A stretch of 64,000 nt of DNA from contig CAWIZJ010000040.1 in NCBI GenBank assembly GCA_963840535.1, forward strand, positions 62,001 to 126,000, written 5' to 3'. Made by a program: the position numbers and the translations under genes. Of the stretch, positions 34,749 to 43,195 are shown piece by piece (position 1 is the stretch's first letter; each line of letters opens with the position of its first letter). The notes beneath the pieces are model-generated. The model was not told the origin of the DNA. It worked only from the letters and a program-made list of their open reading frames with translations, and did no database searches. The DNA is from VAZQ01 sp963840535. GTDB lineage: Bacteria; Pseudomonadota; Alphaproteobacteria; Rhizobiales; Xanthobacteraceae.

Positions 34749-35654
34749 ATGGCGAGCAAGCCGGCAGCGAAAAGGCGCAGCACGGACAAGCGGTCCTACG
34801 GCGACATTCTCTACGAGGTGAAGGATCAGGTGGCGTGGGTCACGATCAACCGCCCACGCGTGCACAATGCATTTCGCGAGCAGACCCTCGATGAGATGAT
34901 CGAGGCGCTCAGGTCGACACGCGACGATCCTTCGATCGCCTGCGCGGTCGTGACCGGCGCGGGCGACAAGGCGTTTTCCGCCGGCGGCGACTTCTACGCC
35001 ATGAAGCGCCTCAATTGGGTCAACGGCGCCATGTGGAACGACCGCATGCAGGGGCTCGCCATGACCATCCGCGGATTGCCGATCCCGGTCATCGCCATGG
35101 TGAACGGCTGGTGCATGGGCGGCGGCCACGAGCTCGCCCTGTGGTGCGACCTGGTCATCGCGTCCGAGAACGCCGTGCTCGGGCAGACCGGCGCGCGGGT
35201 CGGCGCCTGCCCGACAGTGGGCGCAACGCAGTATCTGCCCCGCATCATCGGCGAGCGGCTGGCGCGGGAGATGATCTTCTGCGCTCGCCGCTTCACCGCG
35301 CAGGAGGCGGTGCAGATCGGGCTCATCAACAAATGCGTGCCGCAGGCCGAGCTGCGCAAGGAGACGCTGGCGTGGTGCGAGACCATCAAGGGCCACAGCC
35401 CGCAGACGCTGCGGATGACCAAGAAGAGCCTGAATTTCGAATCCGACCTTCTCTATGCGTCGTGGCAGCACGGGATGGAGCTGCTTGCCCACGTCTGGGG
35501 CTCCGAGGAAAGCCTCGAAGGCATGAATGCCTTCCTGGCCGGACGCAAGCCCGATTTCCAGAAATTCCGCATGCGCAGCAAGCGCGAGCTGGAAGAGTAT
35601 CTCGCCGGCTGCGCCGACGACCTGAACGCGCCGCCCTCCATGCGCGGCAAATAG
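34749..35654 (+). CDS. Enoyl-CoA hydratase/isomerase family protein (crotonase fold)
   Basis: Crotonase-fold enzyme of 301 residues, start ATG 34749 (MASKPAAKRRSTDKRSYGDI). It has the oxyanion-hole segments GAGDKAFSAGGDFYAMKRL and IAMVNGWCMGGGHELALWCD and the region GQTGARVGACPTVGATQYLP, resembling 1,4-dihydroxy-2-naphthoyl-CoA synthase and related ring-forming or ring-cleaving crotonases more than fatty-acid hydratases. An 18-base gap leads to a CaiB-type CoA transferase gene, indicating an operon. It would act on a CoA thioester made by that transferase. The exact reaction is not determined. Confidence 0.9.
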   Translation: MASKPAAKRRSTDKRSYGDILYEVKDQVAWVTINRPRVHNAFREQTLDEMIEALRSTRDDPSIACAVVTGAGDKAFSAGGDFYAMKRLNWVNGAMWNDRMQGLAMTIRGLPIPVIAMVNGWCMGGGHELALWCDLVIASENAVLGQTGARVGACPTVGATQYLPRIIGERLAREMIFCARRFTAQEAVQIGLINKCVPQAELRKETLAWCETIKGHSPQTLRMTKKSLNFESDLLYASWQHGMELLAHVWGSEESLEGMNAFLAGRKPDFQKFRMRSKRELEEYLAGCADDLNAPPSMRGK

Positions 35655-35672
35655 CATCGGGAAAACGACCAC

Positions 35673-36875
35673 ATGAGTGACGCCGCCGACGGCCCGCTCG
35701 CCGGTTGCCGCGTGGTCGATCTGACCCGCATCCTGGCCGGCCCCCTCTGCACGATGATGCTCGGCGACATGGGCGCGGAGGTCATAAAGGTCGAGCCCCC
35801 CGACAAGGGGGACGATACCCGCGGCTGGGGTCCGCCCTTCGTCGCCGGCGAGGCCGCCTATTTCCTCGGGATCAATCGCAACAAGCGCTCGTTGACCCTC
35901 AACATGGCGCTACCGGCGGGACAGAGAATCCTGGCCGACCTGATCCTGAAGGCAGACGTGCTGATCGACAATTTCCGGCCGGGAACGCTTGCCAAGTGGA
36001 GCTTCACGGACGACTGGTTCGAACAGAATGCGCCGCGGATCGTGCGCTGCTCAATCACCGGTTACGGTACGAGCGGACCCAAGGCGGCGCTGCCCGGCTA
36101 CGACTTCGTGCTGCAGGCGGAGTCCGGGCTCATGAGCATTTGCGGCGAGCCGGCGGGCGGCCCCACCAAGTACGGGGTCGCCATCGTCGACATCTGCACC
36201 GGAATGCTCGCCTGCAGCTCCATTGCCGCGGCACTCAATGCCCGCCACCGCACCGGCAGGGGACAGAAGCTCGAGCTCTCGCTCTACGAGACGTCGCTCG
36301 CCATGCTCATCAACGTCGCCTCCAGCTATCTCACGGCCGGACGCAATGGCGGTCGTTTCGGCAACGGCCATCCCAGCATCGTTCCCTACACGACCTATCA
36401 GGCTGCCGACGGGATGATGGCGCTCGCGATCGGAAACGAACGCCAGTTCGCGCGCACCGCCGAGCTGCTCGGTCATCCCGAGTGGGCCGAGGACCCGCGT
36501 TTCAGCAGCAACCGCGCGCGGGTCGAGAACCGGATCATGATCGACGGGCTGATCAACGAGGCTCTGGCGGGCGACGATACCGACGCCTGGCTCGCCAAGC
36601 TCGAGGCGGCGGGGGTGCCGTGCGGAAAGATCAACTCGGTCGCGGAAGCGCTGGACGACCCTCATACCGCCGCGCGCAATATGATCGCCACCGCCGAGCA
36701 TCCCACCATCGGTGCGCTCAAGATGCTCGGCATTCCGTTCAAGTTCTCCGACACCGCCTGCTCGGTCCGCCGTCCCCCGCCGCTGCTCGGCCAACACACC
36801 GACGAGATCCTCGCGGTCGAGCTCGGACTGGACGAGCAAGCGATCGCTCGATTGCGCCGCGATAAGATCGTGTAG
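35673..36875 (+). CDS. CaiB/BaiF-family (class III) CoA transferase
   Basis: CoA transferase of 400 residues. Family landmarks are VVDLTRILAGPLCTMMLGDM, GAEVIKVEPPDKGDDTRGWG, FLGINRNKRSLTLNMA and YGVAIVDICTGMLACSSIAA, which holds the catalytic Asp that forms the acyl-aspartyl intermediate. It moves CoA from a donor such as succinyl-CoA, acetyl-CoA or formyl-CoA to an organic acid, without ATP. It is flanked by a crotonase and a 3-hydroxyisobutyrate-dehydrogenase-like gene, so it most likely activates the pathway acid for the downstream enzymes. The acid is unknown. Confidence 0.93.
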   Translation: MSDAADGPLAGCRVVDLTRILAGPLCTMMLGDMGAEVIKVEPPDKGDDTRGWGPPFVAGEAAYFLGINRNKRSLTLNMALPAGQRILADLILKADVLIDNFRPGTLAKWSFTDDWFEQNAPRIVRCSITGYGTSGPKAALPGYDFVLQAESGLMSICGEPAGGPTKYGVAIVDICTGMLACSSIAAALNARHRTGRGQKLELSLYETSLAMLINVASSYLTAGRNGGRFGNGHPSIVPYTTYQAADGMMALAIGNERQFARTAELLGHPEWAEDPRFSSNRARVENRIMIDGLINEALAGDDTDAWLAKLEAAGVPCGKINSVAEALDDPHTAARNMIATAEHPTIGALKMLGIPFKFSDTACSVRRPPPLLGQHTDEILAVELGLDEQAIARLRRDKIV

Positions 36876-36973
36876 GCGAGCGGCAGCGCCATGCCGAAGT
36901 TCGGGCGACCGGCCGGGGAAGGGTCCACGCCGTCACTTCTGCTTGTCTTCTTTCGGCGTAACGGGAGCCTTGC

Positions 36974-37855
36974 ATGAAAATCGGACTGATCGGTCTCGGA
37001 CGGATGGGCTCGGCGATCTGGCAGCGGCTGACCGAGCGCGGCTGCGAGGTGGTGGCATGGGATCGCAGCGCCGACGCGCGCGCGGCGCAAGGTGGGCGCG
37101 GGCTACGCGTGGTCGACGGGCCGCGTGCGGTGGCGCAGGAGGCCGACGTGGTGCTCTCCATCATCACGGAGGACAAGGGCGTTCGGCAGATCTTCACCGG
37201 CCCTGCGGGATTTCTGTCGGGCGATGTCGCCGGCAAGCTGTTCATCGAGATGAGCACGCTTCAGCCGATGACTCATCGGGAGCTCGCGCCGCTGGTGAAG
37301 GCCAAGGGTGCAAGCCTGATCGATGCGCCGGTCATGGGGTCGATTCCGACGGTACGCGAGGGCAAGCTGTTGGCGCTCCTCGGCGGCGAGGCGGCCGACG
37401 TCGCGCGTGCCGGCGCGGTGCTCGACCATCTGACCCGCCGCATCGTGCATATCGGCCCCAACGGCGCCGGCTGCGCCATGAAGCTCGCGGTCAACCTCGG
37501 GATGGCGGTCTACCTGCAATCCCTGACGGAGGCGCTGGCGCTCGGCCGCTCCGAGGGATTGGACTTCGATCGGATGCTCGACATTCTTTGTGAAGCGCCG
37601 ACCGCCTCGCCCTGGCTCAGGGGCAAGCTCGCCGTTCTGAAGGGCGAACCGAGCGAGATGACCCTCGACATCCGCACCATGCGCAAGGACGTCATGTCGG
37701 CGGTCGCGACCGGCGCCCGCAACGGCGTCGCCATGCCGGCTACCGCCGGCGCGCTCGCCTCGCTCTCCGCCGCCGTCGCGGGCGGATGGGGCGACAAGGA
37801 CCTGGCCGAGCTGCCGCGCTATTTCCGCGAATTCATGGTGCAGGTGTACGAATAG
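36974..37855 (+). CDS. 3-hydroxyisobutyrate dehydrogenase-family NAD(P)-dependent oxidoreductase
   Basis: Beta-hydroxyacid dehydrogenase of 293 residues, start ATG 36974 with GGGAG 6 bases upstream. The Rossmann motif is GLIGLGRMGSAIWQRL, the substrate-binding segment is LIDAPVMGSIPTVREGKLLA, and the catalytic Lys lies in GPNGAGCAMKLAVNLG. The C-terminal helical domain has TLDIRTMRKDV. It oxidises a 3-hydroxy acid to the semialdehyde or keto acid by family knowledge. It is on the same strand as the crotonase and CoA transferase, 98 bases downstream, probably in the same transcription unit. Confidence 0.92.
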   Translation: MKIGLIGLGRMGSAIWQRLTERGCEVVAWDRSADARAAQGGRGLRVVDGPRAVAQEADVVLSIITEDKGVRQIFTGPAGFLSGDVAGKLFIEMSTLQPMTHRELAPLVKAKGASLIDAPVMGSIPTVREGKLLALLGGEAADVARAGAVLDHLTRRIVHIGPNGAGCAMKLAVNLGMAVYLQSLTEALALGRSEGLDFDRMLDILCEAPTASPWLRGKLAVLKGEPSEMTLDIRTMRKDVMSAVATGARNGVAMPATAGALASLSAAVAGGWGDKDLAELPRYFREFMVQVYE

Positions 37856-38004
37856 ACGCGGACGCGGTCCGCTACGATCGCAGCACGATCAATGCATCGA
37901 CCGCGACCGACCGGGCGCCGCCGACCAGCAGCAGGACCTCGCGCAGTCCAACACTCGCCATGAGATGACCTTGGCCGACGGGCTATCCGCCGACAATCGT
38001 CGCA

Positions 38005-38790
38005 TCACCGACCCTTCCAGACCGGCGCGCGCTTCTCCAGGAAGGCGCGTGCCCCTTCCTTGCGATCCTCCGACGCGTAGGGATCGGGTCCGACATCGAG
38101 GCGCAACCCGGCATGCAGCGGCAGGCCGTGCGCCTTGCGATAGGTCAGCTTCATGCGCTGCAGCGACAGCGGCGCCGAGGCGGTGATGTCCGCCGCCAGC
38201 TCCATCGCCACCTTCATCAGTTCGTCAGCCGGCGCAATGCGATTGACCAATCCCCAGCGCGCGGCCTCCTCGACCGGGATATTGCGGCCGGTATAGAGCC
38301 ACTCCATGGCGATGCCCATGGGAACCATCTGGGGCAGAACCACCGAGGCGAAGTGGGCGCCCATGCCGCGCTTGGATTCCGGAAGACCGAAGAAGGCGGT
38401 ATCGGCCACCACCCGGATGTCGCAGACCAACGCCAGCTCGCAGCCGCCGGCGACCGCAGGACCGTTGACGATTGCCATCGATGGCTTGCGTGAATCGATC
38501 AGAACCTCGGTGAGGCTGCGCTCCGGCTCGTGCAGCGGCCCGCGATAACGTTCGCCCCTTTCATCGATCGAGCGCGCTTCGTCGAGGTCGACGCCGGCGC
38601 AAAACGCCGTGCCCGCTCCGGTGATCGCCACGACCGCGACCTCGGGGTCTACATCGGCGGCGAGAACCGCCGACCGCAGTGCCTGCATCAGGGCCTTGGA
38701 CAATGCGTTGCGCCGCTGCGGCCGGTTGAGGGTAAGAAGCCGAACCCGGTTCGCCGTGGTGATCTCGAGAACGTGGTCTTCGGTCGTCAT
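38005..38790 (-). CDS. Enoyl-CoA hydratase/isomerase family protein
   Basis: Crotonase of 261 residues, start ATG 38790 (MTTEDHVLEITTANRVRLLT). The oxyanion hole is formed by GAGTAFCAGVDLDEARSID and IVNGPAVAGGCELALVCDI. The region FFGLPESKRGMGAHFASVVL carries one of the usual catalytic Glu positions. It is on the minus strand, divergent from the lyase gene at 38953 and convergent with the dehydrogenase gene. It probably hydrates an enoyl-CoA intermediate of the same catabolic route as the neighbours. It differs clearly in sequence from the crotonase at 34749. Confidence 0.9.
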   Translation of the reverse strand: MTTEDHVLEITTANRVRLLTLNRPQRRNALSKALMQALRSAVLAADVDPEVAVVAITGAGTAFCAGVDLDEARSIDERGERYRGPLHEPERSLTEVLIDSRKPSMAIVNGPAVAGGCELALVCDIRVVADTAFFGLPESKRGMGAHFASVVLPQMVPMGIAMEWLYTGRNIPVEEAARWGLVNRIAPADELMKVAMELAADITASAPLSLQRMKLTYRKAHGLPLHAGLRLDVGPDPYASEDRKEGARAFLEKRAPVWKGR

Positions 38791-38952
38791 GTCGCCCGGC
38801 CCCTGCTGGCGTCCGCGGGTAGCGGTGCTCGAGTGTCCGCTCTCGACGACACCGTTGCAAAGATGGCTGCCAACGACAAGACTGCCTCGGGATGCCCGCT
38901 GGAGCTTGGTGCTCGTGACGCGCGCCATCCTGGCCAGCAGTGGAGATCGACC

Positions 38953-39912
38953 GTGACCCTGCCCAAGCGCGTCCACATCTACGAAGAGGGTCCACGCGAA
39001 GGGTTTCAGATCGAGAAAGGAGCGATCGCCACAGAACGCAAGATCGAGCTGATCGACGCACTCTCGAAGACCGGCCTCACCAAGATCCAGATCGTCTCGT
39101 TCGTCGATGCGCGGCGAGTGCCGGGAATGGCCGATGCCGAAGACGTCGTGCGCGGCTTCACGCGGCAACCCGGGGTCGCCTATACCGGGCTATGGCTCAA
39201 CGAGCGCGGATTCGATCGCGCGCTCGCCACCGGCCGCCTCGATATCAGAGGGACGATGGCGCTCTCCGGCTCCGAGACATTCCTGAAGCGCAACCAGAAC
39301 CGCACCCCTGCCCAGCAACTTGCTTTACAGCACGCCCTGGTCGAGCGCTATCGCGCGCTCGGCTACCAGGTGGAGCGCGGAACGATCATGGCGGCGTTCG
39401 GCTGCAATTTCGAGGGTGACGTGCCGGCCGCGCGGATCGTTGCAGCGGTGGGAGACATGCTCGACGTCGCGCACCTGCACGGCGTCACGCTCGACTATAT
39501 CGCGCTCGCCGACACGATGGCCTGGGCCTCGCCGGATGCGATCAAGCACGTTGTCGGCGCCGTGCGCGACAAGCATCCCGAGGTGGAGCTGGCCCTGCAC
39601 CTGCACGACACCCGCGGCATGGGCATTGCCAATGCGTATGCCGGTCTCGAGATGGGCATCACAAGGTTCGACTCCGCCGTGGCCGGCCTGGGCGGCTGCC
39701 CATTCGCCGGTCATGCCGCCGCCGCGGGCAATGTCTGCACCGAGGATCTGGTGTTCATGTGCGAGGAGATGGGGATCGAGACCGGCATCGATCTCGATGC
39801 GCTGATCGAGTGCGCCCGGCTCGCGGAGGACATCGTCGGCCATCCGCTGCCCGGCTCGGTGATGAAGGGCGGCAGCCTCGACGCGCTGCGTGCGCGAGCG
39901 CGGCACGCTTGA
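38953..39912 (+). CDS. Hydroxymethylglutaryl-CoA lyase-like protein (HMGL family)
   Basis: TIM-barrel aldolase-type lyase of 319 residues, start GTG 38953 with GGAG upstream (VTLPKRVHIYEEGPREGFQI). It keeps the metal-binding HLHDTRGMGIANAYAGLEMG and the Cys-loop region AVAGLGGCPFAGHAAAAGNV of HMG-CoA lyases. The usual GPRDGLQ near the N-terminus reads GPREGFQ, replacing the metal-ligand Asp by Glu16. Canonical HMG-CoA lyases end leucine breakdown by forming acetoacetate and acetyl-CoA. Here the enzyme sits with a CoA transferase and crotonases rather than with the liu genes, so it may cleave a different 3-hydroxyacyl-CoA. Confidence 0.88.
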   Translation: MTLPKRVHIYEEGPREGFQIEKGAIATERKIELIDALSKTGLTKIQIVSFVDARRVPGMADAEDVVRGFTRQPGVAYTGLWLNERGFDRALATGRLDIRGTMALSGSETFLKRNQNRTPAQQLALQHALVERYRALGYQVERGTIMAAFGCNFEGDVPAARIVAAVGDMLDVAHLHGVTLDYIALADTMAWASPDAIKHVVGAVRDKHPEVELALHLHDTRGMGIANAYAGLEMGITRFDSAVAGLGGCPFAGHAAAAGNVCTEDLVFMCEEMGIETGIDLDALIECARLAEDIVGHPLPGSVMKGGSLDALRARARHA

Positions 39913-39923
39913 GCGCGAAGCGG

Positions 39924-40997
39924 CTACGCCGCCCGCGTCCTGTGCTTGCCTGCAAATGCCGTCGCGACCTCGCGCATGAAGCGATCCATCTCGTCCTTGA
40001 CTTGCGTGTGCGGCTTGAGCCCGACATTGAAATACAGGATCACCTCGTCGAATCCCGCAGCCTCGACCTTCCTCAGGGTGTCGGTGATGCGCGCGGGAGA
40101 CCCGAGCAGGACCGAGTTCTCGGTCAGATCCTCGGGTCTCAATTTCTGCAGCCGGTCGACCATGTCGACGAAGTAGCGGTAACTCGGCGGTGCCGTCTTG
40201 GGATCACCCGGAAACGCCGGGATCACGCATTCCCTGTAGTATCTGATCTGGCGGGCACGCTGCGCATCCTCCTGCGTCTTGTTGTCGGCGAAGTGGGTGA
40301 AGTAGCTGCACATCAGGCGGCCGGGCTTGTTGCCGTGCTTGGCGCAGGATTCGTGATAGAGGTCGGCCACCTGCCGGAGGCCGCCGTAGCTCATCGCGGC
40401 GGCGAACGGTGCAACGATCAGGCCGCAACCCAGTCGCGCCGCAAGCTCGATCGACGGCTTGGAGAACGACCCGACGTAGGTCGGGATCGGGTTCTGCACC
40501 GGCTTGGGCGTGATGCGGACGTCGTCGAATCGATAGTGCCTGCCGTGGTGCGAGATGCGTCCCTCCGCCTGCCACAGCTTGCGCACCAGCTCGAGCCCCT
40601 CCTCGAAAATCGATTGGTTGTCGTCGAACGACACGTCGAACGGCAGATATTCCCGGCGGTCGTAGCCGCGGCCCGCCGCGAAATCGACCCGGCCGTTGCT
40701 CAAGAGGTCGAGCGTGGCCCATTGCTCGGCGATCCGGATCGGATGATGCAACGGCGAGACGGTCACCGCCGGCGCCAGCCGGATATGGGCGGTCCGCGCC
40801 GCAATGAAGGCCAGCACCAGATCGGGACACGACAGTACGCCGAGCGAGTTGAAATGGTGCTCGCCGATCCAGGCCGAATGCATGCCGAGCTCATCGGCAT
40901 AGAGCGCCTCGGCGGTGATGTCCTCCACGAACTGGTTGGGCGAGCGGGTGTTGTTCTGGTAGTGATTGTCGCTCAGCGTGAAGTATCCGAACTCCAT
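39924..40997 (-). CDS. LLM-class flavin-dependent oxidoreductase (bacterial luciferase-like)
   Basis: Luciferase-like monooxygenase of about 357 residues. ATG 40997 is preferred because GGGAG lies 6 bases upstream; ATG at 41003 abuts that site. Landmarks are AEALYADELGMHSAWIGEHH, RLAPAVTVSPLHHPIRIAEQ, NGRVDFAAGRGYDRREYLPF and PIPTYVGSFSKPSIELAARL. Such enzymes use FMNH2 or F420H2 supplied by a reductase to oxygenate or reduce their substrate. It converges on the lyase gene with an 11-base gap and is divergent from the Gfo/Idh/MocA gene. The substrate is not known. Confidence 0.9.
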   Translation of the reverse strand: MEFGYFTLSDNHYQNNTRSPNQFVEDITAEALYADELGMHSAWIGEHHFNSLGVLSCPDLVLAFIAARTAHIRLAPAVTVSPLHHPIRIAEQWATLDLLSNGRVDFAAGRGYDRREYLPFDVSFDDNQSIFEEGLELVRKLWQAEGRISHHGRHYRFDDVRITPKPVQNPIPTYVGSFSKPSIELAARLGCGLIVAPFAAAMSYGGLRQVADLYHESCAKHGNKPGRLMCSYFTHFADNKTQEDAQRARQIRYYRECVIPAFPGDPKTAPPSYRYFVDMVDRLQKLRPEDLTENSVLLGSPARITDTLRKVEAAGFDEVILYFNVGLKPHTQVKDEMDRFMREVATAFAGKHRTRAA

Positions 40998-41121
40998 CTT
41001 CATCTCCCGTAGCGATGCGCATTCCGGGGTGGCGCCGGCCTTGCTTTCACGGGCATAATTGCACAGGCTGCGGAATGCGCAAAATCGGCTGACGGTCGGC
41101 GCCGGTCGGGTAGATCAGTGA

Positions 41122-42213
41122 ATGAACGCGGGGCGAGTGAACGTCGGAATCGTGGGCCTCGGCCGCTGGGCCAAGGTGCTGGCGCGGGCCGCACTCAAGT
41201 CCGATCGGCTCAGGATCACCGCCGGCCATAGCCGTTCCGAGGACAAGCGCAGCGCCTTTCAACGCGAATTCGGCATCCCCGTGGTCGACCATCTCGCGAC
41301 CATGCTTGCCGACCCCGGCATCGCTGGCGTGATCCTCACGGTGCCGAACGAGCAGCACCTTCCCATCGCGCGCCTGGTGGCAAAGGCCGGCAAGCACGTC
41401 TACACCGAAAAGCCGATCGCGAGCACGCTCGAGGAGGCGCTGCAGCTCGAGGCACTGGAGAAGATCCATGGGGTGACGGTCACGGTCGGTCACAGCGCGC
41501 GCCTGATGGCCGGCATCCGTCTGATCCGCAAGGCGATGGACGACGGGGAGCTCGGCCGCGTCTCTCTCATCGAGGCCAACTTTTCCAACGATCGCGCGCT
41601 GGAGCTCACCCCGCAGACCTGGCGCTGGTACAAGGACCGTGCACCGGGCGGCCCGCTCTCGCAATTGGCCATCCACCATTTCGACGTCCTGCACTTTCTG
41701 GGCGGCGAGATCGTCGCCGCCAGCTCGATGGCCGCGAAGCTCTCGCCGGTGGGCGCCGAGGTCGACGACCAGTCGATGACCATGCTGAGCTTCGCCGACG
41801 GCAAGCTCGGCTATGTCGGAGCCTCCTGGACTTCGCCCGGCGTGTTTTCGATCCGTGTCTTCGGGTCAAAGGGTCTCATGCACTACGAGATCGATTTCGG
41901 CACCTGGGATACTCCATCCGAGCTCCACAAGACCTCGACCCTCTATATTCAGCGCGGCAAGGACGGCTACGGCAAACGTGAGCAGCTCATCATCCCGGAA
42001 AGCGACATGTTCCGCACCGAGCTCGACATGTTCGCCGAGAGCTGTCGTACGGGCATTGTGAACGAGTTGACCGCGAGGAACGGCAACATCGCGGTCGCGG
42101 TGGTATGTGCGGCCTTGCGCTCGATCGAGCGGCGGGGCGAGGCGGTTCGCATCGCCGATGTGATCGCGGAGGCACATGCCCGCGTCGAAGAACGGAACCG
42201 CCATGTCGCATAG
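41122..42213 (+). CDS. Gfo/Idh/MocA-family oxidoreductase
   Basis: NAD(P)-dependent oxidoreductase of 363 residues. The N-terminal Rossmann domain has VNVGIVGLGRWAKVLARAAL and the conserved VYTEKPIASTLEEALQLEAL. The C-terminal substrate domain has RWYKDRAPGGPLSQLAIHHF with the His expected for catalysis in this superfamily. Substrates in the family include sugars, inositol and related polyols. It overlaps the creatininase-family gene by 11 bases, so the two are translationally linked and probably consecutive in one pathway. The Liv importer follows on the same strand. Confidence 0.9.
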   Translation: MNAGRVNVGIVGLGRWAKVLARAALKSDRLRITAGHSRSEDKRSAFQREFGIPVVDHLATMLADPGIAGVILTVPNEQHLPIARLVAKAGKHVYTEKPIASTLEEALQLEALEKIHGVTVTVGHSARLMAGIRLIRKAMDDGELGRVSLIEANFSNDRALELTPQTWRWYKDRAPGGPLSQLAIHHFDVLHFLGGEIVAASSMAAKLSPVGAEVDDQSMTMLSFADGKLGYVGASWTSPGVFSIRVFGSKGLMHYEIDFGTWDTPSELHKTSTLYIQRGKDGYGKREQLIIPESDMFRTELDMFAESCRTGIVNELTARNGNIAVAVVCAALRSIERRGEAVRIADVIAEAHARVEERNRHVA

Positions 42214-43006
42214 CCGCTACTTCGCCGACCTGACCCAGCCGGAGATCGCGGCGCAGCTCAGGAGGAAGGCGCTCGTCATCCTGCCGGCGGGCAGCGTGGA
42301 GCAGCACGGGCCGCACCTGCCGGCCGGAACCGACATTCTCGCCGCCGACGTCATCGGCCATGCGGTCGCGGAACGGATGGACGGGCTCGTTCTTCCGGCG
42401 ACGCCGGTCGGGGTGACCCCGATGCACATGCCATTCGAGGGCACCATCTCGCTGACACCCGATACCTATATGCGCGTGGTCATCGAGACCTGCGCCTCCA
42501 CCGCCAGGCACGGCGCTCGCTATCTGCTCATTCTCAACTGGCACGAGGGCAACATTCCATCGCTTGCGATCGCCGCAGAGACGCTGCATCGCGACCACGG
42601 CATGACCGTGCTCACGGTGCAGGCCTGTTACGTCGCCGAGGAGCTCTATGGAGCCAGTTGCAACGGTCTCACCCATGGCGGGGAGATCGAGACGCTGGCT
42701 GTCCTCGCACATCGACCCGATCTCGTGCACCTCGACCGCATCGACCATTCGTCCGACCACCAGCACGGCCACCGCATGGACCGGCTGCGCCGCACCCGTG
42801 CCTACCAGCCGGTGCTGACCGACATCCGCTCGATCGCGCCGACCGGATGGTTCGGCAACCCGCAGCACGCCACCGTCGACAACGGCCGTCGCATGATCGC
42901 CGAGATCGCCGACGCCATCGCCCGAGAGGCGGCGGAGATCTACGATCAACTCGACGCCGTGCAAGGCGGCATCGCCGAGGTCAGGCATTTGCGACAGACG
43001 AAGTGA
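42203..43006 (+). CDS. Creatininase-family amidohydrolase
   Basis: Metal-dependent amidohydrolase of about 267 residues, start ATG 42203 (MSHSRYFADLTQPEIAAQLR), overlapping the upstream gene by 11 bases. Metal-binding and catalytic segments are VILPAGSVEQHGPHLPAGTD, LILNWHEGNIPSLAIAAETL and CNGLTHGGEIETLAVLAHRP. The family includes creatininase, the formamidopyrimidine deformylase ArfB and MftE-type peptidases, all with a binuclear metal site. Linkage to a Gfo/Idh/MocA gene and an importer suggests hydrolysis of an imported cyclic or linear amide. The exact substrate is open. Confidence 0.9.
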   Translation: MSHSRYFADLTQPEIAAQLRRKALVILPAGSVEQHGPHLPAGTDILAADVIGHAVAERMDGLVLPATPVGVTPMHMPFEGTISLTPDTYMRVVIETCASTARHGARYLLILNWHEGNIPSLAIAAETLHRDHGMTVLTVQACYVAEELYGASCNGLTHGGEIETLAVLAHRPDLVHLDRIDHSSDHQHGHRMDRLRRTRAYQPVLTDIRSIAPTGWFGNPQHATVDNGRRMIAEIADAIAREAAEIYDQLDAVQGGIAEVRHLRQTK

Positions 43007-43195
43007 GAGCTCATTCCCGATCGGATCCGCCGCGAGCGGTGGCCGCTCCGGCCGCGATCCTGCGGGCACCCACGTGGCACCCACGGTTATGGGCTTGCTC
43101 CCGCGCCAGCGCTGGGCGACCATGACGCACCGAAATCCGGCCCGGCAGCGGCGCGCCGCTGCAAGCGCGCGCCGGTTGCAACCCAGAGGACTTCC

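Noticed and set aside
37860..37975. Minus-strand frame of about 29 codons (MASVGLREVLLLVGGARSVA...)
   Set aside because: It has no ribosome-binding site and no recognisable family, and lies in a short convergent gap. I regard it as chance.
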